NCBI RefSeq assembly: GCF_017875955.1
Contig: NZ_JAGINK010000001.1
Location: forward strand, 1,526,001 to 1,590,000
Length of the DNA: 64,000 bases
Direction of reading: 5' to 3'
Source: Pseudomonas sp. BP8
GTDB lineage: Bacteria; Pseudomonadota; Gammaproteobacteria; Pseudomonadales; Pseudomonadaceae
Below the pieces are notes generated by a model. The model was not told the DNA's origin. It was given only the letters and a program-made list of their open reading frames with translations, and made no database searches. This document shows positions 42,401 through 46,684 of the stretch, one piece after another. The translations under genes and the position numbers were made by a program. Within the stretch, counting starts at the first letter, position 1, and each line of letters opens with the position of its first letter.

Positions 42401-45400
42401 GCTTCTGCGCTACCGGTGAGGCTGGTGCCATCAGTCAGGGTCAAGTCGGCAGGCTGGCCAGGCGCTTGCAAGTCAGGGGAGGTGACAGAGCCAGGCTGCG
42501 AGACATTGCCTGCGGCATCGGTGAGGGTGACTTGCAGGGCCGAGCCATCGGTCACCCCGCTTGGCAGTTGCACGCTGAAAGTGCCGTCAGGTAGCACTGT
42601 GCCTTCAGCCAAGAGGTTGCCATCGGCGTCCAGCAGTTTCACGCTGGTGCCGGCTTCACCGCGACCACTGACCGTGCGACCGTCACTGCTAAAGAGCAGA
42701 TCGGTCGGCGCCAGCGGCGCGGTGGTGTCGATCGGGTTGTCGATATCGGGTGCGTTGACTGTGCCGACGCCAGAGGTATTGCCCTGGGCATCAGTGGCCG
42801 AAACTTGCAGTGCTTCGCCGTCGATCAGTGGCGGGTCGAGTGCGATGCTGAAGATGCCGGTCGGCCCGACCAGCACGTTGCCGAGTTCGGCGCCATCGGC
42901 ACCGACCACACGTACGGTGCTGCCAGGCTCGGCGCGGCCAGTCAGCACGCTGCCGTCAGCGTTGACCGCCAGTTCAGTCGGGATCGCCGGGGCGGTAATG
43001 TCAGGCGCAGTCAGTTGCACAGGCAGCGAGCTATTGCCGTCGGCATCGATAGCGACGACGTCGAGCAGTTCACCGTTGGCCTGTGGCGGATTGAGCGCGA
43101 CGACGAAGGTGCCGTCGTCGCCGACTACCACCGAGCCGATCACGTTACCGTTGGCGTCGCGAACTTCCACTTCGCTGCCGGCGGGTGCTGTGCCGCTGAT
43201 AGAGGAACCGTCAGCAGAAATCAGCAGGTCGCTTGGGCTTGCCGGCACGGGGGTATTCGGCACGTCGAATGACAGTTCAGGGGAAACGTTGCCGGCGGCA
43301 TCAGTCTGCACCAGTGCGATCGTTTCACCCGGGGTTACGGCGCTATCCAGGTCGATCAGGAAGGTGCCGTTGGCACCCACGGTACCGCTACCGATCACAT
43401 TGCCATCGGCATCGCGCACTTCCACGGTGGCACCCGCTTCACCACGCCCGGCGATCGTCAGGCCGCCGGCACCGACGGTAACGTCGGTAATAGCGGTCGG
43501 CGCAGTGATATCCGGCGCAGTGTAGGCCAGCGGCACGGAGACATTGCCGGCCGCATCAATGACGCGAATGTCCAGCGCTTCGCCATTGGCTTGAGCAGGG
43601 TCGAGGGTGAGGGTGAAGCTGCCGTCAGCACCAACGGTGCCGCTGCCGATTACATTGCCGGCGGCATCACGGACTTCAACCCGGGCGTTGGCTTCTGCGC
43701 TACCGGTAAGGCTGGTGCCATCGGTCAGGACCAGCTCGGTAGGCTGCTCAGGCGCCAGCAGGTCTGGGCTAGCGACCGTCGCCGGCGTCGATACGTTGCC
43801 CGCGGCATCGGTAAGGGTGACTTGCAGTGCCGAGCCATCGATTACCTCGTTCGGTAGTTGCACGCTGAAGGTGCCATCGGGCAGGACCGTGGCGCTGGCC
43901 AGGACGTTGCCGTCGGCGTCCAGGACTTTCACGGTGGTGCCGGCTTCACCTCGGCCACTGACGGTGCGGCCGTCACCGCTGACCAGCACGTCGGTGGGTT
44001 GCAGCGGCGCCGTGGTGTCGACGGGGTTATCGATGTCCGGCGCATTGACCGCAGCGAAGCCAGAAGTATTGCCTTGGGCGTCCGTGGCTGACACTTGCAG
44101 TGCCTCGCCGTCGATCAGCGGCGGCGCGAAGGCAATGCTGAAGATGCCGGTCGGGCCGACCAGCACGCTGCCCAGTTCGGCGCCATCTGCACCGACCACA
44201 CGTACGGTGCTACCAGGTTCGGCGCGGCCAGTCAGGACGCTGCCGTCGGCGCTGACGGCCAATTCGGTAGGGATCGCCGGGGCGGTGATGTCAGGTGCAG
44301 TCAGCTGCACAGGCAGCGAGCTGTTGCCGTCGGCATCGACAGCGACGACGTCGAGTAGCTCACCGTTGGCCTGTGGCGGGTTGAGCGCGACGACGAAGGT
44401 GCCGTCGTCGCCGACCACCACGGAGCCGATCACGTTGCCGTTGGCGTCGCGAATTTCCACTTCGCTGCCGGCGGGTGCTGTGCCGCTGATAGAGGAACCG
44501 TCAGCAGAAATCAGCAGGTCGCTTGGGCTTGCTGGCGCGGTAGTCAGCGGGACTTCGTACTCCAGCACGGGTGAGACGTTGCCGCTTGGGTCGGTCTGGG
44601 TCAGGCTGAGGTTCTCGCCGGGCAACACTGGGTTATCCAGCTCGATGACGAAGGTGCCGTTGGCGCCCACCGTAGCGGTGCCGATCAGGTTGCCGTCGGC
44701 ATCACGTACTTCAACGGTTGCACCCGCTTCGCCACGACCCGCCAGGACCTGACGGCCCGCACCGATCACGATGTCGCTGAGTGCTGCAGGTGGGGTGATG
44801 TCAGGGGCATCGAACTGCAACGGTGTCGAGCTGTTCTGTGCGCCGTCGACCAGGCGAATGTCCAACGCCTCGCCATTGGCTTGGGCTGGCGACAGGGTCA
44901 GGCTGAAGCTGCCATCATCGGCGACCACGCCGCTGCCGATCAGCGTGCCGGCGGCGTTACGTACTTGCACGGTGGTGCCGGGCTCGCCACGGCCGGTCAG
45001 GGTCACGCCGTCGGCCAGTTGCAAATCAGTAGGTTGCGCCGGCGCAGTCAGGTCGCGCGAGGCGACGCTGGTGGCTTGGGAGACATTGCCCGCAGCGTCG
45101 GTGAGTGTCACCTGGAGCGCGCTGCCGTCGATCACGGCGGGCGCCAGGGTTACCTGGAAGCTGCCATCGGCGCCTACCGTGGCGGTGGCCAGCAGGTTGC
45201 CGTCGGCATCACGTACCTGCACGGTGGTGCCGGGCTCGCCGCGCCCAGACAGTTGATTGCCAGCCGCGCCGATGACCAGGTTGGTTGGCGCATCGGGGGC
45301 AGTGGTATCCACCGGTGGGGTTTCGACATCGGGGGCGCTGATGTTTGCCGCAGGCGAGGTATTGCCCGCCGCGTCGGTAGCGCTGACTTGCAGCGGCTGG

Positions 45401-46311
45401 CCGTCGGTCTGGGCGGGCTGCAGGTCGATGCTGAACGAGCCGTCGGCGGCGGCGATGGCGCTGCCCAGCACGCTGCCGTCGGCGGCGCGTACCTGAACGG
45501 TCGAACCGGGTTCGGCACGACCCGTCAGCACGCTGCCTTGTTCATTGATGGCCAGTTCGCTCGGGGCTACCGGCGCGGTGGCATCTGGCGCGGTCACGGT
45601 ACCGGGCGCCGAGGTGTTGCCGGCGCCATCGGTCAGGGTGACCTCGAGGTTCTCGCTATTGATCTGCGGGGTCGACAGCTGAACATCGAAGCGCCCATCG
45701 GCACCCACGGTGCCGGTGCCGATCAGGTTACCTGCGGCATCGCGGATGTTGACGGTACTGCCGGCTTCGCCCGAGCCCGTCAGGCGCAGGCCGTTGGGCG
45801 AGACCAGCAGGTCGATGGGGGAGGCCGGGGCGGTGGTATCGCCAGGCACGGGGTCACTGTCACCGCCGCTGCTGCCGCCGCCACCGTTGTTTGAGGCTGC
45901 GGCTGCACCGCCGACGCCGAGCAGGCTCAGGCCAGCGATTGCCCAGGTTGGCGTGCCGCTGCCGGCAACACCAATGCCAGCCATCAACTCATCAAGCGAA
46001 GCCACTTCTTCGAAGGTGAAGCCAGCGAAGGCATCGGCGTTGTAGTTGGCATGCCAGAGCGTGCCATCCTCGCCTACAAACACAATGTCGCTCTGAAGGC
46101 CGTCCTGATCGACCGCAAAGAAATTGCCGACGGTAATCTTCTCGCCCGATTTTAGATTGACTACCAGGTCCTGCCCTTGGCGGCTGACCGTGGCGACTTT
46201 GTCGGGTGCCACTGGCATCTGCACCAGGCTCGGATCTTTGAGGCTGAGGTTGCCCCAGGCGTTCTGAGTGACGGAGGAAGTGTGTTTGTCAGCGACGACG
46301 ATGTTGTCCAT
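24499..46311 (-). CDS. lapF: Giant LapF/BapA-type repetitive cell-surface adhesin, 7270 residues
   Basis: This is a type I-secreted biofilm adhesin. Residues 1-120 resemble the BapA N-terminal prefix (starts MDNIVVADKHTSSVTQNAWG), then a Gly/Ala/Ser linker to about 157. About 158-6570 is an uninterrupted series of roughly 75 Ig-like (Big_6-type) domains of about 86 residues, each with GRGEAGATVEVRDADGNVIG-like and AAGNVS-like motifs. Two related modules of about 240 residues follow (6575-6815 and 6825-7090). The tail carries RTX-like repeats (GSEGNDHLDG, LQGGAGDDTLVI) and ends WVQNGIHVV, the expected secretion signal. I saw no cysteine on reading. AGGGAG precedes the ATG. P. putida KT2440 LapF is, as I recall, near 6310 residues, so this one is longer. 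Long open frames on the opposite strand are shadows. Confidence 0.94.
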   Translation of the reverse strand: MDNIVVADKHTSSVTQNAWGNLSLKDPSLVQMPVAPDKVATVSRQGQDLVVNLKSGEKITVGNFFAVDQDGLQSDIVFVGEDGTLWHANYNADAFAGFTFEEVASLDELMAGIGVAGSGTPTWAIAGLSLLGVGGAAAASNNGGGGSSGGDSDPVPGDTTAPASPIDLLVSPNGLRLTGSGEAGSTVNIRDAAGNLIGTGTVGADGRFDVQLSTPQINSENLEVTLTDGAGNTSAPGTVTAPDATAPVAPSELAINEQGSVLTGRAEPGSTVQVRAADGSVLGSAIAAADGSFSIDLQPAQTDGQPLQVSATDAAGNTSPAANISAPDVETPPVDTTAPDAPTNLVIGAAGNQLSGRGEPGTTVQVRDADGNLLATATVGADGSFQVTLAPAVIDGSALQVTLTDAAGNVSQATSVASRDLTAPAQPTDLQLADGVTLTGRGEPGTTVQVRNAAGTLIGSGVVADDGSFSLTLSPAQANGEALDIRLVDGAQNSSTPLQFDAPDITPPAALSDIVIGAGRQVLAGRGEAGATVEVRDADGNLIGTATVGANGTFVIELDNPVLPGENLSLTQTDPSGNVSPVLEYEVPLTTAPASPSDLLISADGSSISGTAPAGSEVEIRDANGNVIGSVVVGDDGTFVVALNPPQANGELLDVVAVDADGNSSLPVQLTAPDITAPAIPTELAVSADGSVLTGRAEPGSTVRVVGADGAELGSVLVGPTGIFSIAFAPPLIDGEALQVSATDAQGNTSGFAAVNAPDIDNPVDTTAPLQPTDVLVSGDGRTVSGRGEAGTTVKVLDADGNVLASATVLPDGTFSVQLPNEVIDGSALQVTLTDAAGNVSTPATVASPDLLAPEQPTELVLTDGTSLTGSAEANARVEVRDAAGNVIGSGTVGADGSFTLTLDPAQANGEALDIRVIDAAGNVSVPLAYTAPDITAPTAITDVTVGAGGLTIAGRGEAGATVEVRDADGNVIGSGTVGANGTFLIDLDSAVTPGETIALVQTDAAGNVSPELSFDVPNTPVPASPSDLLISADGSSISGTAPAGSEVEVRDANGNVIGSVVVGDDGTFVVALNPPQANGELLDVVAIDADGNSSLPVQLTAPDITAPAIPTELAVNADGSVLTGRAEPGSTVRVVGADGAELGNVLVGPTGIFSIALDPPLIDGEALQVSATDAQGNTSGVGTVNAPDIDNPIDTTAPLAPTDLLFSSDGRTVSGRGEAGTSVKLLDADGNLLAEGTVLPDGTFSVQLPSGVTDGSALQVTLTDAAGNVSQPGSVTSPDLQAPGQPADLTLTDGTSLTGSAEANARVEVRDAAGNVIGSGTVGADGSFTLTLDPAQANGEALDIRVIDAAGNVSVPLAYTAPDITPPTIISNVTVGAGGLVIAGRGEAGASVEVRDADGNVIGSGTVGANGTFLIDLDAAVAPGDSIVLVQTDAAGNVSPELSFDVPNTPVPASPSDLVVAADGSSVSGTAPAGSEVEVRDANGNVIGSVVVGDDGTFVVALNPPQANGELLDVVAIDADGNSSLPVQLTAPDITAPAIPTELAVTADGSVLTGRAEPGSTVRVVGADGAELGSVLVGPTGIFSIALDPPLIDGEALQVSATDAQGNTSGAGTVNAPDIDNPIDTTAPLAPTDLLFSSDGRTVSGRGEAGTSVKVLDADGNVLAEGTVLPDGTFSVQLPSGVTDGSALQVTLTDAAGNVSQPGSVTSPDLQAPAQPADLTLTDGTSLTGSAEANARVEVRDAAGNVIGSGTVGADGSFTLTLDPAQANGEALDIRVIDAAGNVSVPLAYTAPDITPPTVITNVTVGAGGLVIAGRGEAGATVEVRDADGNVIGSGTVGANGTFLIDLDAAVAPGDAIVLVQTDAAGNVSPELSFDVPNTPVPASPSDLVVAADGSSISGTAPAGSEVEVRDANGNVIGSVVVGDDGTFVVALNPPQANGELLDVVAIDADGNSSLPVQLTAPDITAPAIPTELAVSADGSVLTGRAEPGSTVRVVGADGAELGSVLVGPTGIFSIALDPPLIDGEALQVSATDAQGNTSGAGTVNAPDIDNPIDTTAPLAPTDLLFSSDGRTVSGRGEAGTSVKVLDADGNVLAEGTVLPDGTFSVQLPSGVTDGSALQVTLTDAAGNVSQPGSVTSPDLQAPGQPADLTLTDGTSLTGSAEANAQIEVRDAAGNVIGSGTVGPDGSFTLTLDPAQANGEALDIRVIDAAGNVSVPLAYTAPDITPPTVITDVTVGAGGLVLAGRGEAGASVEVRDADGNVIGSGTVGANGTFLIDLDAAVAPGDAIVLVQTDAAGNASPELSFDVPNTPVPESPSDLVVAPNGASISGTAPIGSEVEVRDANGNVIGSVVVGADGTFVVALTPPQANGEQLDVVAIDADGNSSLPVQLTAPDITAPAIPTELAVSADGSVLTGRAEPGSTVRVVGADGAELGNVLVGPTGIFSIALDPPLIDGEALQVSATDAQGNTSGVGTVNAPDIDNPIDTTAPVAPTNLLITSDGRTVSGRGEAGTTVKVLDADGNVLAEGTVLPDGTFSVQLPSGVTDGSALQVILTDAAGNVSQPGSVTSPDLQAPAQPADLTLTDGTSLTGSAEANARVEVRDAAGNVIGSGTVGPDGSFTLSLDPAQANGEALDIRVIDAAGNVSVPLAYTAPDITPPTVITDVTVGAGGLVLAGRGEAGASVEVRDADGNVIGSGTVGANGTFLIDLDAAVAPGDAIVLVQTDAAGNASPELSFDVPNTPVPESPSDLVVAPNGASISGTAPIGSEVEVRDADGNVIGSVVVGADGTFVVALTPPQANGEQLDVVAIDADGNSSLPTLITAPDFTAPEVPTDLVVSADGSTLSGRAEPGSTVRVIGVGGTELGSVLVGPTGAFSVAFAPPLVNGEALQVSATDVQGNISGFGTVNAPDIDSPIDTTAPLAPSNLLISSDGRTLSGRGEAGTTVKVLNADGTVLVSATVLADGSFSLQLPTAITDGSARQVTLTDAAGNVSPSASVTSPDLQAPEQPSDLTLTDGNSLTGSAEVGARVEVRDAAGELIGSGTVGEDGTFTLILDPPQANGEALAVSVIDATGNASAPLAFDAPDITPPGIISNVTVGTGGLAIAGRGEAGAQVQIRDADGNLIGEGTVGANGSFLINLDAAVAPGEPIVLVQTDAAGNASPELSYNVPNTPVPASPSDLSVAPDGSSISGTAPAGSEVQVRDADGNVIGSVAVGDDGTFVLPLSPAQANGELLDVVTVDADGNSSLPTAITAPDITAPDIPTALAVSADGTQVTGRAEPGSTVRVVGANGSELGSAQAGANGVFTITLDPAQVGGEALQVSASDAKGNTSGFASVNAPDIDNPIDTTAPQPASNLLFSGDGRTITGRGEAGATVKVLNADGTVLASSVVLADGSFSVQLPASVTDGSTRQVTLTDAAGNVSQPATATSPDLEAPAQPTGLSLTDGDSLSGSAEANAQVEVRDAAGTVIGSGTVGPDGTFTLTLDPPQANGEVLDIRVIDAKGNTSVPLAFDAPDITPPTVISDVTVGAGGLTLAGRGEAGAQVQVRDADGNLIGEGTVADNGTFLIDLEAAVAPGDAIVLVQTDAAGNISPELSFDVPNTPVPATPSELVPAADGTSISGTAPAGTRVEVRDVDDNVVGTVVVGAEGTFVVVLTPPQANGEQLDVVAIDGDGNSSLPAQVTAPDITAPAIPTELAVSADGTQLTGRAEPGSTVRVVDADGTDLGSAEAGTNGVFTLTLDPPQVDGETLLVTASDAQGNESDTATVTAPFIDTPIDNTPPEQASNVLISPDGRTISGRGEVGAIVKVVDDQGQELVSGTVQPDGSFSVQLPTAVTDGSDLQITLTDAAGNVSPPATVTSPDLTAPEQPTGLTLIDGNSLSGSAEPAARVEVRDASGDLIGSAEVAPDGTFSLILEPAQANGEVLDIRVIDADGNTSIPLAYDAPDITPPAPATDITVGSGGLAVSGRGEAGASVQVRNVDGDVIGNGVVGPNGTFLVDLDPAVAPGDTIVVFQSDAAGNLSVGQSFNVPNTPVPDSPSELVPAADGSSIGGTAPAGTEVQVRDADGNVIGSVVVGDDGTFVVPLTPAQANGEVLDVVAIDPDGNSSLPTQVTAPDITAPDPATNLQLSADGVTLVGNGEPGANVEVTDADGTVIASGVVGPNGVFTLTLSPAQDDGQALEVRLSDAEGNTSAATAITAPDLDGPLLPSGFAIDASGTLLTGVGQAGSTVTVRSAAGDLLGTAIVAADGRFSVTLGQPQRDGESLAISADDPRGNTAGPVNFNVPDTLALPVTDEAISPDGSLVSGQGEPGATITVRGPAGEFLGSGVVGPLGDFEVTLIPAQTNGQALTIDQRDLAGNLSTAVAVTAPDTETPDAPTGLGLSADGSVLSGSGEPGATVTVTGTNGVELGSAVVQSDGSFQVTLDPPQLNGQTLSATQADAAGNVSEASDPLNAPDLQAPAPAQGVVRDDSGSVISGQGEPGTTVEVRDPNGGLIGSDVVGPDGTFSVTLNPVPNNGETLSVVLVDDAGLISGSVPVTAIDTTPPALPTGLQVNNDGTLVWGTGEVGTTVEVRNADGDVLGTVTVPAGGTFAVPLDPAQRDGETLDVVLIDASGNETVPVATTAPDLTAPAQPTDVTVRVDGTVTGNAPGATEVIIRDGNGDVLVSAPVSPDGSFTVTLPTDQDNGQSLTLEAIDAATNSSPLVPITAPDTTPPAAATDITVSPGGDTVGGTAEPGSTVIVRDGNDELGSVVAGPDGTFVIPLDPPLSNGDTVQVVVRDPAGNETSVDISGPDGTEVAAPSDLAISADGFLLTGQGTVGALITVTSGGTTLGTAIVGTDGVFRVFFTNAQLDAQTLQVNARLGAGGKPSIPVTIVADDSTAPDAPTQLQVDRSGSTLTGRGEVGATVTVVNAAGTQVGTGTVGSNGLFSITFDTPQANGQTLTVTQADAAGNVSLANTVPTVDLQAPIAATEVTLNTAATVVSGSGEAGAQVTVRDANGNVLATGNVNASGQFQITLPSAQTTGAPLQVTLSDSAGNSSPPTSVATPDRTPPAAVSDTLLSADGRQLAGSGEVGATVQVRNAAGTLLGSATVGADGRFTVVFDTPQASGQPIGVTQVDAAGNTSPAISVTTSDLTPPAPLTNLVLNNNGLTLTGLGEAGASVTVRGPDGTIIGTGQVAANGSFSLTLDTAQLNAQRLSVTQADAGNNTSTAVNVTAPDLTPPAAPSNLALAPSGVQLTGSAEAGSTVLVRDSLGNVIGTTVAASNGTFQVDLSSVQANGETLRVTATDAAGNVSPAGSFTAPDTTPPAAVGNLAVSADGNSLAGVGEAGATVTVSAADGTPLGTTTVAADGSFTVPLNPAATPGESLSVVQTDTSDNPSPAQTITAPGNLAPDVPSNLELADDGLSVTGSGTIGSTVSVYGPGGVLLGSGVVGNDGTFNIALGSVQANGEVLQVSAVGTDNSASLPATLQAPDTTAPQPLSDLQLSTDGLTLTGRGEVGARVTIIGQGGVDLGEGIVAADGTFSIDLAVAQINGETITGSQFDAAGNESNSINLTAPDRVAPDAPENLAFAGSGTLLNGTGEAGAKVNVLAADGTSLGNGTVRADGSFQVTLTPPQTNGQTVNVVLTDAAGNQSAASSLGAADTTAPDPVTTLAVSSDGALLTGRGEAGATVTVTGPNGLSESIQVDPNGYFAITLDPPLGNAQLLSLTQADAAGNVSAPATVLSPDFTPPALLTEVARNDDGSVVTGRGEVGATVTVTNAAGTELGKTTVLADGSFRVELTPAQINGEALSVQQADPPGNISLPVVINAPDLTPPEAPTELRLNAAGDQLSGVGEPGTTVTVYLGLGQTKTTVVGDDGTFQVALDAPQLNGQQLLVTLTDIAGNVSPFGTYTAPDITPPQAVVAAINDSGTQLRGTGEAGAKLTVINDKGEQVGTGSIDADGTFVVNLSPSQVNGEVLSIIAQDATGNPSAPTFVDASDLTPPEQPIDLILSNAGATLSGTAEAGSTITVLSPDNTQIGVILVPDNGSFSVTLNPAQSNGQTLTVIATDEAGNASVPGSVTALDTTAPDQATNITINTDRSVLSGRGEPGAEVSVSRGGNVLGTGRVAANGTFEITLDPPATGLLPVLTIKQTDEAGNSSDTGYTVPLIAAPAAPTNVELAGDGLTVTGSAAAGSQIRVYDSANQLIGSGVTSINGGFNFQLDTPQLNGETISVVVFIALGNESPPVIIDAADITPPAAPLVANLSTNGLVLTGTGEPGASVTVRDANGDVLGTGTVNAGGAFSVNLNTPQLNGQVLAVTQADAAGNVSDDTSYTARDVQAPGAPTELAVDGTGTVLTGKGEPGATISIVGQAGTAIVGSDGNFTFTLSPAQLDGQSLTVRQADAAGNLSGAGSVTAPDSTAPAAPIATINTTGAVVSGSGVAGNTITVRNSSGTVLGSAVVAATGAYAITLNPPQTDFQALSVTQSDPTGNTSAGTALTAPDFTPPAAATALVINADGSVLTGRGEPGATVTVRGPTGTVLTTAPVEADGTFRVVLNPAQDNGQSLSVTVTDPRNNTSASASITAPDVDANTPVVASDNLATATVELAAVSSSKTYADSFTTVLAGFQKTYTWTVAAGTTADPTLTLNTDSVVALLDNTTFTLQVKDASGAWVTLASGTSQGLLDLILLPLGQGLQVDIGTLQAGDYRLTVGSGGIGVLTTVTTTLDITSTSLTEFTGTGTAATGNVITDPGIDGTTDVRGPDSAAVLQVLKNGVYVDAGAGTTVQGLYGTLVIRADGSYTYTPSGSPSSVGKVDVFSYQLATDGGLKDTANLYVRIDSPQATEIWSDTNYSAPATVVDAVNDVDNTGISLINRETTSTANLATLNLPVLGSRSITSAANMVALDTTADLQVVLNSNNLLGLLNGTKIELLKANASGTFVVVDTVNGGSLISLLGGGAAHTFQDQGPGSYQIKVTAGGIGLLSSINTTINTTTTYNKEFMVSGYTPVSGNLINDTSGTGSDTLGSTLTVLSVLVAANTYSIPGYNGVSVTGTYGTLLVHEDGSYTYTLKSGLTSAVIGQHDTFTYQLTHPNGTSDTAQLTVNLTEAGTVTAFSSLLADTSGDDGAAQMASLAAVSSSDLIQGSEGNDHLDGSQGGAISLQGGAGDDTLVIVDQQFTNVDGGSGTDTLLWAGGDASIDLGNLVGRVHDIEIIDLNDTSAVTLSLNLADVIAVTETGNDTLLIKGGSEDSVQLTDNWTVNGNQTADGIDYTQYTAQEDPSHHLWVQNGIHVV
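33900..45840 (-). repeat. Nine-copy five-domain tandem block inside the adhesin, period 1290 bp
   Basis: The equivalent boundary (encoding the segment like NTPVPASPSDL) recurs at 34201, 35491, 36781, 38071, 39361, 40651, 41941, 43231 and 44521, every time exactly 1290 bp apart. Each block holds five Ig-like domains of distinct type in the same order (430 residues). The central copies, about 38000-43600, are the most alike, and the flanking ones diverge. No frameshift or indel disturbs the spacing in the copies I compared. Confidence 0.93.
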
Positions 46312-46684
46312 GGATGCTCCCTGCTGGCGGACTGTTCATGCGGATCAACTCGATTGGATCCTTGCCGGTGCGTCTGACTGCCGAATGGAGTGAGCGCGCA
46401 CCGAGCCAGCTGAACAGGCCTATTTCCGGTGGTATGGGAGATATAGCAGCCCGCAAAAAAGCGACCAGAGGCTTTCCTTACTAATGCTTTTGTAAGGAGG
46501 GCAGTGTTTACAGGGGATTGGCGGGGGGGATAAGGCAAATGTTTTTCAGCGGGTGACAAAATGTTCTAAGAAATAGCCCTTTAATGACTACGCCATATAC
46601 CTCTATAGGAGCGGGCTCGACCCGCGAACCCGGCACAGCTGGTGCCATCCACCACAGCCCCGGAAGCGGCCTGTTCCTGTCATG
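46312..46684. promoter_or_regulatory. Intergenic region between adhesin start and norR end (373 bp)
   Basis: No gene was seen in this stretch. It holds the adhesin's ribosome site, a candidate -10 (CTATAT at 46446-46441 on the minus strand, preceded by TG, resembling stationary-phase promoters), and a dyad TCCTTAC/GTAAGGA at 46475-46498 with a ten-base spacer just upstream of that -10. A degenerate REP copy lies at 46604-46633. LapF in P. putida is reported to be RpoS-dependent; the -10 assignment here is inference. Confidence 0.4.
46604..46633 (-). repeat. Degenerate REP element
   Basis: This copy, TATAGGAGCGGGCTCGACCC followed by GCGAACCCGG, is a diverged member of the same REP family, in inverse orientation, with the core altered at a few bases. 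It lies 50 bp beyond the norR stop and may serve as its 3' hairpin. Confidence 0.75.

Noticed and set aside
38935-42594. Open frame of 1219 codons and several of 400-680 codons on the plus strand under the adhesin
   Set aside because: They repeat with the same 1290-bp period as the adhesin and read as low-complexity Ala/Arg/Gly or Ser/Pro/Val/Thr stretches; they are shadows of a repetitive gene lacking stops in the other frames.
26600-45840. CRISPR-like regular repeats
   Set aside because: The regular spacing arises from protein repeats of about 258 bp and 1290 bp that stay in frame; there are no short identical repeats with unique spacers and no cas genes.
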